This document shows, piece after piece, positions 1 to 6,930 of a stretch of DNA of 64,000 nt. The translations under genes and the position numbers were made by a program. Positions within the stretch are counted from its first letter, which is position 1. Every line of letters starts with the position of its first letter. The notes beneath the pieces were generated by a model. The model was not told where the DNA came from and did not search any database. It was given only the letters and a program-made list of their open reading frames with translations. The DNA is from Actinocatenispora sera (GTDB lineage Bacteria; Actinomycetota; Actinomycetes; Mycobacteriales; Micromonosporaceae), in the NCBI RefSeq assembly GCF_018324685.1, contig NZ_AP023354.1, positions 3,782,001 to 3,846,000 of the forward strand, written 5' to 3'.

Positions 1-447
1 GATCGCGCCGTCGGACTGCAGCAGGAACGTCCACAGCAGCGCGGTGGCCGAGCCGGACAGCGCGTACGGGATGACCACCACGGTGCGCGCGACCGAGCCC
101 CATTTCACCGAGTTGGTCAGCACCGCGATCAGCAGCCCGAGCAGTACCGGCAGCACCAGCGTGCCGATCACCCAGAACACGGTGTTGAGCAGCGACCGGC
201 CGAAGTCGGGGTCGGTGAACAGCGCGACGTAGTTCGCCAGGCCGATGAACCGGGAGCTGACGCCGTTGTCGTCGAACAGGCTGCGGTACGCGGTGACCAG
301 GAACGGCACCACCAGCAGCACCACGATCAGCGCCACCGCCGGCAGCAGGAACCCGCCGACCCAGAGCGCCCGCCGCCACCGGAAGCCCTGCCGCGGCTCG
401 TGCGCCGCCGTCCGCGTCGCGACCGGCACCTTCTCCGTCGTCGTCAC
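1..447 (-). CDS. Carbohydrate ABC transporter permease, MalF-type (3' end outside window)
   Basis: Inner-membrane permease subunit of a sugar ABC importer. About 149 codons are visible before the window edge. After a charged N-terminal tail there is a first membrane helix (FLLPAVALIVVLLVVPFLV), then the typical YRSLFDD...FIGLANYVALFTDPDF periplasmic segment of MalF/UgpA-like proteins and further helices. The GTG start at 447 overlaps the stop of the upstream binding-protein gene (GTGA), so the two are translationally coupled. The conserved EAA loop lies beyond the window. The sugar is unknown; the divergent mannose-6-phosphate isomerase and ROK kinase suggest a hexose or hexose derivative. 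Confidence 0.9.
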   Translation of the reverse strand, partial: MTTTEKVPVATRTAAHEPRQGFRWRRALWVGGFLLPAVALIVVLLVVPFLVTAYRSLFDDNGVSSRFIGLANYVALFTDPDFGRSLLNTVFWVIGTLVLPVLLGLLIAVLTNSVKWGSVARTVVVIPYALSGSATALLWTFLLQSDGAI

Positions 448-1742
448 GACCGCCACACCTTCCATTCCTTGTCGGCGCGACGCTGCATGGACGACAGCGT
501 GCGGGTCGCGTTCGCTGCGGTCGGGTTGATCATGAAGGCGCTCAGGTCCTGCACGTTGCCCTCGATGAGCACCGGCGGGGACGCCTCCCAGTACCGGATG
601 GCCTGGCTCGGCTTCTGCCGGCGCACCGTGGCGGCGAGCTCGGTGATCGCGCCGACCTTCGGTACCACGCCGGGGTCGGCCGAGGTGTCCTTCAGAAAGC
701 CGGTCCAGGCCCGCTGTACCGACGGGTCGAGCCAGGCGTCGGCGACCTTGCGGGCGGCGCCGAGCTTGTGTGCCTTCTTCGACACCGACAGCACGCCGGA
801 CTCGACGACGACCGAGTCGTTGCCGCCGGGCGGCGGCGGGAGGAGGAACAGGCCGAGGTTCGCGTCCTTGACGCCGTTGGAGAGGTAGGCGCCGGTGTTC
901 CAGCTGCCGTACAGGTGCATGCCCATCTTGCCCTGGACGAACTGCGCGGGAACGGTCGCGGTGTTGAAGTCCGGCGCGGAGAACGCGCCCGCCGCGAACA
1001 GCTCGATCCAGAGCTTCATCGCCTGCCGGCACACCGGGTCGGTGTACGACGCCTTGCCGGCGGTGAGATCCAGGTAGAACTGGTGATCGAGCCCGTTGAC
1101 CAGTTGCTGGAACCAGGTCAGCGACTCGAAGGTGGTGGCGCCGCCGGACGCGATCGGGGTGATGTGCTTGGCCTTGAGTGTCGCGACCACCCGCCGGAAC
1201 TCGTCCCAGTCGGTCGGTACGTCGAGCTTCAGCTTGGCGAACAGCGGCTTGTTGTAGAAGACCGCCCAGTACGACTTGTACAGCGGGACGCCGTACTGCT
1301 TGCCCTCGTAGCTGAACGAGTCGCGCAGCTCCTTGTCGTTCGACCAGCCGTTCTTGGCGGCGAGGTCCCAGGCCGACGACACGTCCTGCAGGATGCCGGA
1401 GCGGGCGATGTCCTGGAGCCGGTAGCCGTTCCACCACTTGATCAGGTCGGTGGTCGAGTCGGTCTGGGCGGACATCCGCACGATCTGCTGGTAGCTGCTG
1501 GTGTCCGGCGAGGCCCGGGCCGACAGCCGGTAGCCGACCAGCCGGTGCAGCGCCGTGCCGGCGGCGGCGTAGCCGGTGGCCCAGGTCGGGTTGTCGTTGA
1601 ACAACGACACCACGTCGCCCGCGGCCGGCCGGGTCTGGGTACCCCGGGCGCAGCCCGCGGTGGCCAGCCCGACCGCGCCGGCCAGTGCCGCGGCCAGCAC
1701 CGTCCGCCGGGTCGGTGAGTGTCCTGTGTCGCTCGTTTGCAC
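444..1742 (-). CDS. Sugar ABC transporter substrate-binding lipoprotein (family 1)
   Basis: Extracellular solute-binding protein that captures the sugar for the downstream permease. It has 432 residues. The N-terminus carries a twin arginine (PTRRTVLAAALAGAVGLATAGC) ending in a lipobox-like TAGC at about residue 31, so it is probably a Tat-exported lipoprotein. The body shows the SBP family 1 layout, with GVPLYKSYWAVFYNKPLF near residue 150 and the late FVQGKMGMHLYGSWNTG segment. It is the first gene of a leftward operon with the permease (4-bp overlap). Its start faces the isomerase gene across a 128-bp region holding a palindromic operator. Confidence 0.93.
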   Translation of the reverse strand: MQTSDTGHSPTRRTVLAAALAGAVGLATAGCARGTQTRPAAGDVVSLFNDNPTWATGYAAAGTALHRLVGYRLSARASPDTSSYQQIVRMSAQTDSTTDLIKWWNGYRLQDIARSGILQDVSSAWDLAAKNGWSNDKELRDSFSYEGKQYGVPLYKSYWAVFYNKPLFAKLKLDVPTDWDEFRRVVATLKAKHITPIASGGATTFESLTWFQQLVNGLDHQFYLDLTAGKASYTDPVCRQAMKLWIELFAAGAFSAPDFNTATVPAQFVQGKMGMHLYGSWNTGAYLSNGVKDANLGLFLLPPPPGGNDSVVVESGVLSVSKKAHKLGAARKVADAWLDPSVQRAWTGFLKDTSADPGVVPKVGAITELAATVRRQKPSQAIRYWEASPPVLIEGNVQDLSAFMINPTAANATRTLSSMQRRADKEWKVWRS

Positions 1743-1780
1743 GCCGTGCCCTCCTCGTACCGGGAGCCTCGGGCTGCTAA

Positions 1781-1792
1781 GTTATCGATAAC
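1781..1792. promoter_or_regulatory. LacI-type palindromic operator
   Basis: Perfect 12-bp palindrome GTTATCGATAAC with a central CG, as is usual for LacI-family operators. It lies in the divergent region, 39 bp upstream of the binding-protein start and 79 bp upstream of the isomerase start. The LacI regulator encoded at 3701-4774 is the obvious candidate ligand; that is inferred from location. Confidence 0.6.
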
Positions 1793-1820
1793 GTACGCGT
1801 GGACTGGTCATTTAACAAGA

Positions 1821-1853
1821 GGTAACGTTTGCGATAGCTGATCGCCCGTTACC
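1821..1853. promoter_or_regulatory. Nested inverted repeat in the isomerase leader
   Basis: GGTAACG (1821-1827) is repeated inverted as CGTTACC (1847-1853), and inside it GCGAT (1831-1835) is inverted as ATCGC (1841-1845). The whole can form a 33-nt hairpin just upstream of the isomerase start at 1871. It could be a second operator or an RNA hairpin affecting translation. Confidence 0.4.
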
Positions 1854-1870
1854 GCGGTGAGGTTGGTGAG

Positions 1871-3604
1871 ATGGACACGGAACAACGGCGCCCGCGGACC
1901 CGGCAGTACGAGCCCGCCCCGCACTACCCGGTGCACGGCGACGCGGTCGCCGCCGGGTGGGCCGCCGCCGCGGCCACCGTGCCCGCCACCGCCCACGTTC
2001 TCGCCCTCGACGGCCCGGCGGCGCTGAACTGGCCGGCGGTCGCCGAGCAGCTGCAGGCCGCGCTCGCGGCGACCGGGCGTACCGTCGAGCTGGCCGACGT
2101 GCGCACCGCCGCGCGGCCCTGGCCCGAGGTGCTCGAACGGACCGAAACCGCTCAGCTGCAACACGACCCGGACTTCGCCCGACTCGCCGGCGGTACCCTC
2201 GGCGACCTGCTCGACCCGGCCGCGCTGACCCGCCTCGGCGAGACCGGCGGCGACGGGCTGCGGGTGCTGTACGGGCCGGGCGCCGGGCTGGCCGCCGCCG
2301 ACCTGCTGTGGTGGGCCGAGATCCCCAAGCGCTACCAGGAGGCGGCCGTCGCCGCCGGCCACGGCCGACACCTGGCCGCGCCCGCCGACGAGCCCACCAG
2401 CACCCGCCGGCTGTTCTACATCGACTGGCCGCTGCTGGACCGGCACCGTGACGCGCTCGCCGGCCGGATCGACCGGTGGGTCGACGTTACCGATACCGAA
2501 GCGGTGACGTCGGTCGGCGGCGACGCGGTACGGGCGACCGCCCGCCGGCTCGCCGGCGCCCCGTTCCGGACCAGGCCGACGTTCAACAGCACGCCGTGGG
2601 GCGGGCACTGGGGCCAGCGCGAACTCGGCCACAACCCGGACGCGCCGAGCACCGCGCTGGGCTACGAGCTGATCGCGCCGGAAAGCGGCGTGCTGCTCGG
2701 CGACGACGCCCAGACCTGCGTGGAGATCCCGTTCCAGCTCGTCGTCGGGCTCGCCCCGGCCGAGGTGCTCGGTGGCCGCGTGCACGAGCTGTTCGGCACC
2801 TCGTTCCCGATCCGGTTCGACTACCTCGACACCGTCGGCGGCGGCAACCTGTCGGTGCACTGCCACCCGCAGCCGGAGACGATGCGCGAGCTGTTCGGCT
2901 GGCCGTACACCCAGCACGAGAGCTACTACCTGATGGTCGCCGGCGAGCAGAGCAAGGTGTTCCTCGGCCTGCGCGGCGACGCCGACCTGGACCGGTTCCA
3001 GCACGCCGCGCACGACGCCGACGCGCACGGCATCGGCTTCGACATCGAGCAGTACGTGCAGACGTTCCCGGCGCGGGCCGGCCAGCTGTACCTGGTGCCG
3101 GCCGGTACCCCGCACGGCAGCGGCGAGGGCAACGTGGTGCTGGAGGTCAGCGCCACCCCGTACCTGTACTCGCTGCGGTTCTACGACTGGCTGCGCCGCG
3201 ACGCCGCCGGCCGGCAGCGCGCGGTGCACGTCGAGCACGCGTTCCGCAACCTCGATCCGGCCCGCGCCGGCGACGCCGTCGCCGACCAGCTGGTCCAGCA
3301 GCCGCGCGCGCTGGCGGGCGGCGACGGCTGGTGCGAGGAGCTGATCGGCGCGCTGCCCGAGATGTTCTTCCAGGTCCGGCGGATCGTGGTCGAACCGGGC
3401 GGCACCGGACCGCAGCGCACCGACGACCGGTTCCACGTGCTCACCGTCGTCGATGGCGATGCCGTCCGGATCAGCACCGCCGCCGGGGACGAGCACCGGT
3501 TGAACTACGCTGAAACGCTGGCGATTCCGGCGAGCGTCGGCAGCTACCAGGTGCGCAACCTCGGTACGGGCCGGGTCCGGCTGGTGAAGGCGATGGTGTC
3601 ATGA
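1871..3604 (+). CDS. Class I mannose-6-phosphate isomerase-like protein
   Basis: Predicted to interconvert mannose-6-phosphate and fructose-6-phosphate, feeding imported sugar into glycolysis. It has 577 residues. The type I PMI cupin core is in the second half: LSVHCHPQPETMRELFGWPY supplies the metal-binding HxH, followed shortly by QHESYYLMVAGE with the expected Glu. GQLYLVPAGTPHG matches the PMI/cupin beta-barrel strand. The first ~200 residues are extra relative to classic PMIs (~390 residues) and I cannot assign them. The stretch VLALDGPAALNWPAVAEQL looks like a degenerate kinase-type strand-loop-helix lacking the Gly-Lys of a P-loop. It heads a rightward operon with the LacI and ROK genes. 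Confidence 0.8.
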   Translation: MDTEQRRPRTRQYEPAPHYPVHGDAVAAGWAAAAATVPATAHVLALDGPAALNWPAVAEQLQAALAATGRTVELADVRTAARPWPEVLERTETAQLQHDPDFARLAGGTLGDLLDPAALTRLGETGGDGLRVLYGPGAGLAAADLLWWAEIPKRYQEAAVAAGHGRHLAAPADEPTSTRRLFYIDWPLLDRHRDALAGRIDRWVDVTDTEAVTSVGGDAVRATARRLAGAPFRTRPTFNSTPWGGHWGQRELGHNPDAPSTALGYELIAPESGVLLGDDAQTCVEIPFQLVVGLAPAEVLGGRVHELFGTSFPIRFDYLDTVGGGNLSVHCHPQPETMRELFGWPYTQHESYYLMVAGEQSKVFLGLRGDADLDRFQHAAHDADAHGIGFDIEQYVQTFPARAGQLYLVPAGTPHGSGEGNVVLEVSATPYLYSLRFYDWLRRDAAGRQRAVHVEHAFRNLDPARAGDAVADQLVQQPRALAGGDGWCEELIGALPEMFFQVRRIVVEPGGTGPQRTDDRFHVLTVVDGDAVRISTAAGDEHRLNYAETLAIPASVGSYQVRNLGTGRVRLVKAMVS

Positions 3605-3700
3605 GGGCAATGAGCAAGCCATGAGCGGGCGTCGGCGAACGAGCCATGGGCATCGCGCGACCCGGTGCCGCATGGGCGTTTCGACGCGGGAGGAACGCTC

Positions 3701-4774
3701 ATGAGGTCCTCGGGGTCGGGGCCGGAGACCGGGCTGACGATGCGGGACGTGGCCGAGCGGCTCGGGGTCAGTCCGATGACCGTCTCGCGCGCGCTGCGTG
3801 GCCGGCCGGGTATCGGTGCGGCCACCCGGGAGCGGGTGCTTGCTGAGGTCGCGGCGCTCGGGTACCGGCCGAACAAGCTCGCCCGCGGCCTGCGTTCCGG
3901 CGGCCCGCACGAGTTGATCGGCCTGCTGGTCACCAACCTGGGCAACCCGTTCTACTCGCAGCTGGCGGTCGGGGTCGAGCAGGTCGCGGTGGGCTATGGG
4001 GCCCGGGTGATGCTCGGCTCGACCGGCGCCGACCCGGACTCCGAGCACGAGGTCGTCGACGACCTGCTGGAGCGCGGCGTGGACGGGCTGGTGGTGGTAC
4101 CGGCCGGGCACGAGCACGGCCATCTCGGTGCGGTGCAGCGGCGCGGGACCCCGGTGGTGCTTGCGGCCAGCCCGCCGATGGGTGCCGACGTCGACTGCGT
4201 GCTGGTCGACGACTTCGGTGGTACCCGGGACGCCTGCCGCCGGCTGATCGAGCACGGCCACCGCCGGATCGGGTTTCTCGGCCTGCCCGCGGCGCTGTGG
4301 ACCGGTTCGGAGCGGTTCCGCGGGTACGCGTTCGCGCTGGATGAGGCGGGTATCGAGGTCGACGAGCGGTACGTGCGGCGGCTGCGCGGTGACGTGGACG
4401 CCATAGAGGCCGCCGCGCACGAGCTGATCGACCAGCCGGAGCCGCCGACCGCGCTGCTGACCGCCAACAACCGCAACACCGTGGGTGCGCTGCGCGCGCT
4501 GCGGTCTCGAGACGCCGATGCGCCGCGGGTGGAACTGGCCGGATTCGACGATGTGGAGCTTGCCGACGTGTTGCACCTGCCGCTGACCGTCGTCTCCTAC
4601 GACCCGATCGAGATCGGCCGCTCGGCCGCCACGCTGCTGTTCGACCAGCTGTCCGGGACCGACCCGGTGGCACAGCACCGATCCCGCCGGGTCACCGTGC
4701 CGACCACGCTGGTCGACTACGCGACGCAGCGTCGACCGCGACCGGTCCGGGCGACGGCGGGGCAGCCCCGATGA
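3701..4774 (+). CDS. LacI-family transcriptional regulator
   Basis: DNA-binding repressor of 357 residues. The N-terminal HTH reads LTMRDVAERLGVSPMTVSRA, followed by the hinge segment GYRPNKLARGLRSG, then a periplasmic-binding-protein-like effector domain (IGLLVTNLGNPFYSQL). The start at 3701 is chosen because GGGAGGA stands 6 nt upstream; an upstream in-frame GTG at 3665 lacks such a site. It overlaps the ROK gene by 4 bp (ATGA). It probably controls both arms of this sugar locus through the palindrome at 1781-1792. The effector is unknown, likely the imported sugar or its phosphate. Confidence 0.93.
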   Translation: MRSSGSGPETGLTMRDVAERLGVSPMTVSRALRGRPGIGAATRERVLAEVAALGYRPNKLARGLRSGGPHELIGLLVTNLGNPFYSQLAVGVEQVAVGYGARVMLGSTGADPDSEHEVVDDLLERGVDGLVVVPAGHEHGHLGAVQRRGTPVVLAASPPMGADVDCVLVDDFGGTRDACRRLIEHGHRRIGFLGLPAALWTGSERFRGYAFALDEAGIEVDERYVRRLRGDVDAIEAAAHELIDQPEPPTALLTANNRNTVGALRALRSRDADAPRVELAGFDDVELADVLHLPLTVVSYDPIEIGRSAATLLFDQLSGTDPVAQHRSRRVTVPTTLVDYATQRRPRPVRATAGQPR

Positions 4775-5979
4775 CCGAGCACCGCACCGCGGCGCCGACC
4801 GAGGGAGCCGCCGCCACCGGGCGGGCCAGCGTGCCACCGGCCAGCCACGCCACCAGCGGCGACGGCAGAAGCGCCGGGCCGGCGACCGGGTACCGGCCGG
4901 CGGTCGAGGTCGGCGGCTCGCACGTGACCGCCGCGGCGGTGGACCTGGTCGCCGGCACCGTCGTCGCCGGCAGCCGGTGCCGGGCCGCGCTGGACCCGGC
5001 CGCGGACGCCGACACCCTGCTGGCCGCGATCGCCGCCACCGCACGCGAACTGGTCGACCGCTGCCCGGGCCGGATCGCCGATCGGTGGGGCCTCGCCGTA
5101 CCGGGGCCGTTCGACTACGCCACCGGGATCGCGCGCTACCGCGGGGTGGGCAAGTTCGCCTCGCTGCGCGACGTACCGGTGGGGGACCGGCTCGCAGAGC
5201 GGCTCGGCGTGCGACCGGACCGGCTGCGGTTCCTCAACGACGCCTCGGCGTTCGCGCTCGGCGCCCGCCGGCTGCAGGCGCCGGACGCCGGTCGGCTCGC
5301 CGCGTTCACCCTCGGTACCGGTGTCGGATCGGCGTTCCTGGACGGCGACCAGGTCGTCGAGGACGGTCCGCTGGTGCCGCCGGAGGGCCGCGCCGACCGG
5401 CTCACCATCGCCGGCCGCCCGCTGGAGGACACCGCCTCCACCCGCGCGATGACCGCCCGGTACGCGCAGCGCACCGGGCGGCAGGTCGACGGCCTGCGCG
5501 AGCTGACCGCGCTGGCCGCGGCGGGCGACGAGATCGCCACCGAGACCGTGCACGCGGCGATGACCGCGCTCGGGACCGCGCTGGCGCCGTGGCTGGCCGG
5601 GTTCGGCCCCGACGTGGTGGTCTTCGGCGGCTCGATCACCGCCGCCTGGCCGATCGTGGGACCGCCGCTGCTCGCCGCGCTCGGCGTCGACACGGTCGTG
5701 GTGCTTCCCGACGGCGAGGCCGCCGCGCTGCTCGGCGCCGCGACCCACGCGGCCACCGGCGCGCGCCCGGCCGACGAGGCCGTCCACAGCGCCCCGGGCC
5801 GGGGAAACGTCGGCCCGGCCGACGGAACCGCCACGGGCGCCCCAGGCGACGGAAACGTCGTCCGAGGCGCGGCCGGAGGACACGTCGTCGGGGGCGCGGC
5901 CGGGGGAAGCGCGGCCGGACGGGCCGGCGCCGACGCGGGTCGGACGGGCGTGCAGGGCTCCCCCGCCAGCACGCCGTGA
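4771..5979 (+). CDS. ROK-family sugar kinase-like protein with a repetitive C-terminal tail
   Basis: Probably phosphorylates the sugar imported by the adjacent ABC system. It has 402 residues. Recognisable elements are VEVGGSHVTAAAVD (the phosphate-1 motif, with Glu where the family usually has Asp), FLNDASAFALGA with the catalytic Asp, and TLGTGVGSAFL (phosphate-2). The Cys-rich zinc motif that normally follows in ROK proteins is not visible; PPEGRADRLTIAGRPLED stands there instead. There is no N-terminal HTH, so this is the kinase rather than the repressor type. Residues from about 325 to 402 are a Gly/Ala-rich, imperfectly repeated tail with no ROK counterpart. Translation is coupled to lacI through ATGA. 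Confidence 0.8.
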   Translation: MTEHRTAAPTEGAAATGRASVPPASHATSGDGRSAGPATGYRPAVEVGGSHVTAAAVDLVAGTVVAGSRCRAALDPAADADTLLAAIAATARELVDRCPGRIADRWGLAVPGPFDYATGIARYRGVGKFASLRDVPVGDRLAERLGVRPDRLRFLNDASAFALGARRLQAPDAGRLAAFTLGTGVGSAFLDGDQVVEDGPLVPPEGRADRLTIAGRPLEDTASTRAMTARYAQRTGRQVDGLRELTALAAAGDEIATETVHAAMTALGTALAPWLAGFGPDVVVFGGSITAAWPIVGPPLLAALGVDTVVVLPDGEAAALLGAATHAATGARPADEAVHSAPGRGNVGPADGTATGAPGDGNVVRGAAGGHVVGGAAGGSAAGRAGADAGRTGVQGSPASTP

Positions 5980-6048
5980 TCGCCGGCGTGGCGGACGCGA
6001 CTGCGTGATCGCCCGAGCCCGGCGCGCGGCGGTACTAGCGTCGGCGGC

Positions 6049-6717
6049 ATGAGCGAACATACATGGGACGCCGTCGACGACTACCTCAGCGAGCTGTTGG
6101 TGCCGGCCGATCCGGCGCTCGCGGCGGCGCTGGCGGACTCGCGCGCGGCCGGACTGCCCGAGATCGCGGTCGCGCCGAACCAGGGCCGGCTGCTGGAGCT
6201 GCTGGCCCGGATGTGCGGCGCGCGCCGGATCCTGGAGATCGGCACGCTCGGCGGCTACAGCACGATCTGGCTGGCCCGCGCGCTGCCCGACGGCGGCCGG
6301 CTGACGAGCCTGGAGTACGAGCCGCGGCACGCCGAGGTGGCCCGGGCCAACATCGCCCGGGCCGGGTTGGCCGACCGGGTCGAGATCGTCGTCGGTGCCG
6401 CGCTGGACACGCTGCCGGAGCTGGCCGCCGGTGGCGCCGGCCCGTTCGACCTGATCTTCATCGACGCGGACAAGGACAACTATCCCGGCTACCTCGACTG
6501 GTCGCTGCGGCTATCGCGGCCGGGCACGGTCCTGGTGGCGGACAACGTGGTCCGTAACGGTGGGGTGATCGAGCCGGACCACGCCGACCCCCGGGTGCGG
6601 GGCGTGCGCGAGTTTCTCGCCCGGGTCGCCGCGGAGCCGCGGCTGTCGGCGACCGCGCTGCAGACCGTCGGTACCAAGGGGTACGACGGGTTCGCGATCG
6701 CGCTGGTCGAGGCCTGA
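6049..6717 (+). CDS. Class I SAM-dependent O-methyltransferase (family 3)
   Basis: Transfers a methyl group from S-adenosylmethionine to an unknown hydroxyl acceptor. It has 222 residues, the usual size of the caffeoyl-CoA/catechol O-methyltransferase-like bacterial family. Motif I is ILEIGTLGGYSTIWLARALP at about residue 60. FIDADKDNYPGYLDW carries the metal-binding Asp residues, and VLVADNVVRNGGV follows with the conserved D-N pair. It has its own start after a 69-bp gap and no obvious functional partner nearby. Confidence 0.9.
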   Translation: MSEHTWDAVDDYLSELLVPADPALAAALADSRAAGLPEIAVAPNQGRLLELLARMCGARRILEIGTLGGYSTIWLARALPDGGRLTSLEYEPRHAEVARANIARAGLADRVEIVVGAALDTLPELAAGGAGPFDLIFIDADKDNYPGYLDWSLRLSRPGTVLVADNVVRNGGVIEPDHADPRVRGVREFLARVAAEPRLSATALQTVGTKGYDGFAIALVEA

Positions 6718-6807
6718 GCCCGGTCGCCGATGATCGCCGACCGCGGCTGATCACGGATCGGCTCGGTGGTGGCGGCGGATCGTGGCCGCCGCCACCTCCC
6801 CCTGCTG

Positions 6808-6836
6808 TTGACAGCCGGAACCGACCACCGTGTACT
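6808..6836 (+). promoter_or_regulatory. Candidate vegetative promoter for pabAB
   Basis: TTGACA at 6808-6813, a 17-bp spacer, then TGTACT at 6831-6836. The -35 is a perfect consensus hexamer. Predicted transcription would start near 6843, about 88 bp before the GTG start of pabAB. Confidence 0.5.
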
Positions 6837-6930
6837 GATGCCGCGGTCGTACCGGTGCCGCCGGACCCGGCCGCGCGGGCCACGGTGCGCCCCGACCGCT
6901 GCGGCAGCTGTCGATCCCGGGGGAGCCATC

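Noticed and set aside
1808-3496. 562-residue open frame antisense to the isomerase gene
   Set aside because: Typical shadow ORF of GC-rich DNA; repetitive Arg/Gly/Val composition, and the plus strand encodes clear PMI motifs.
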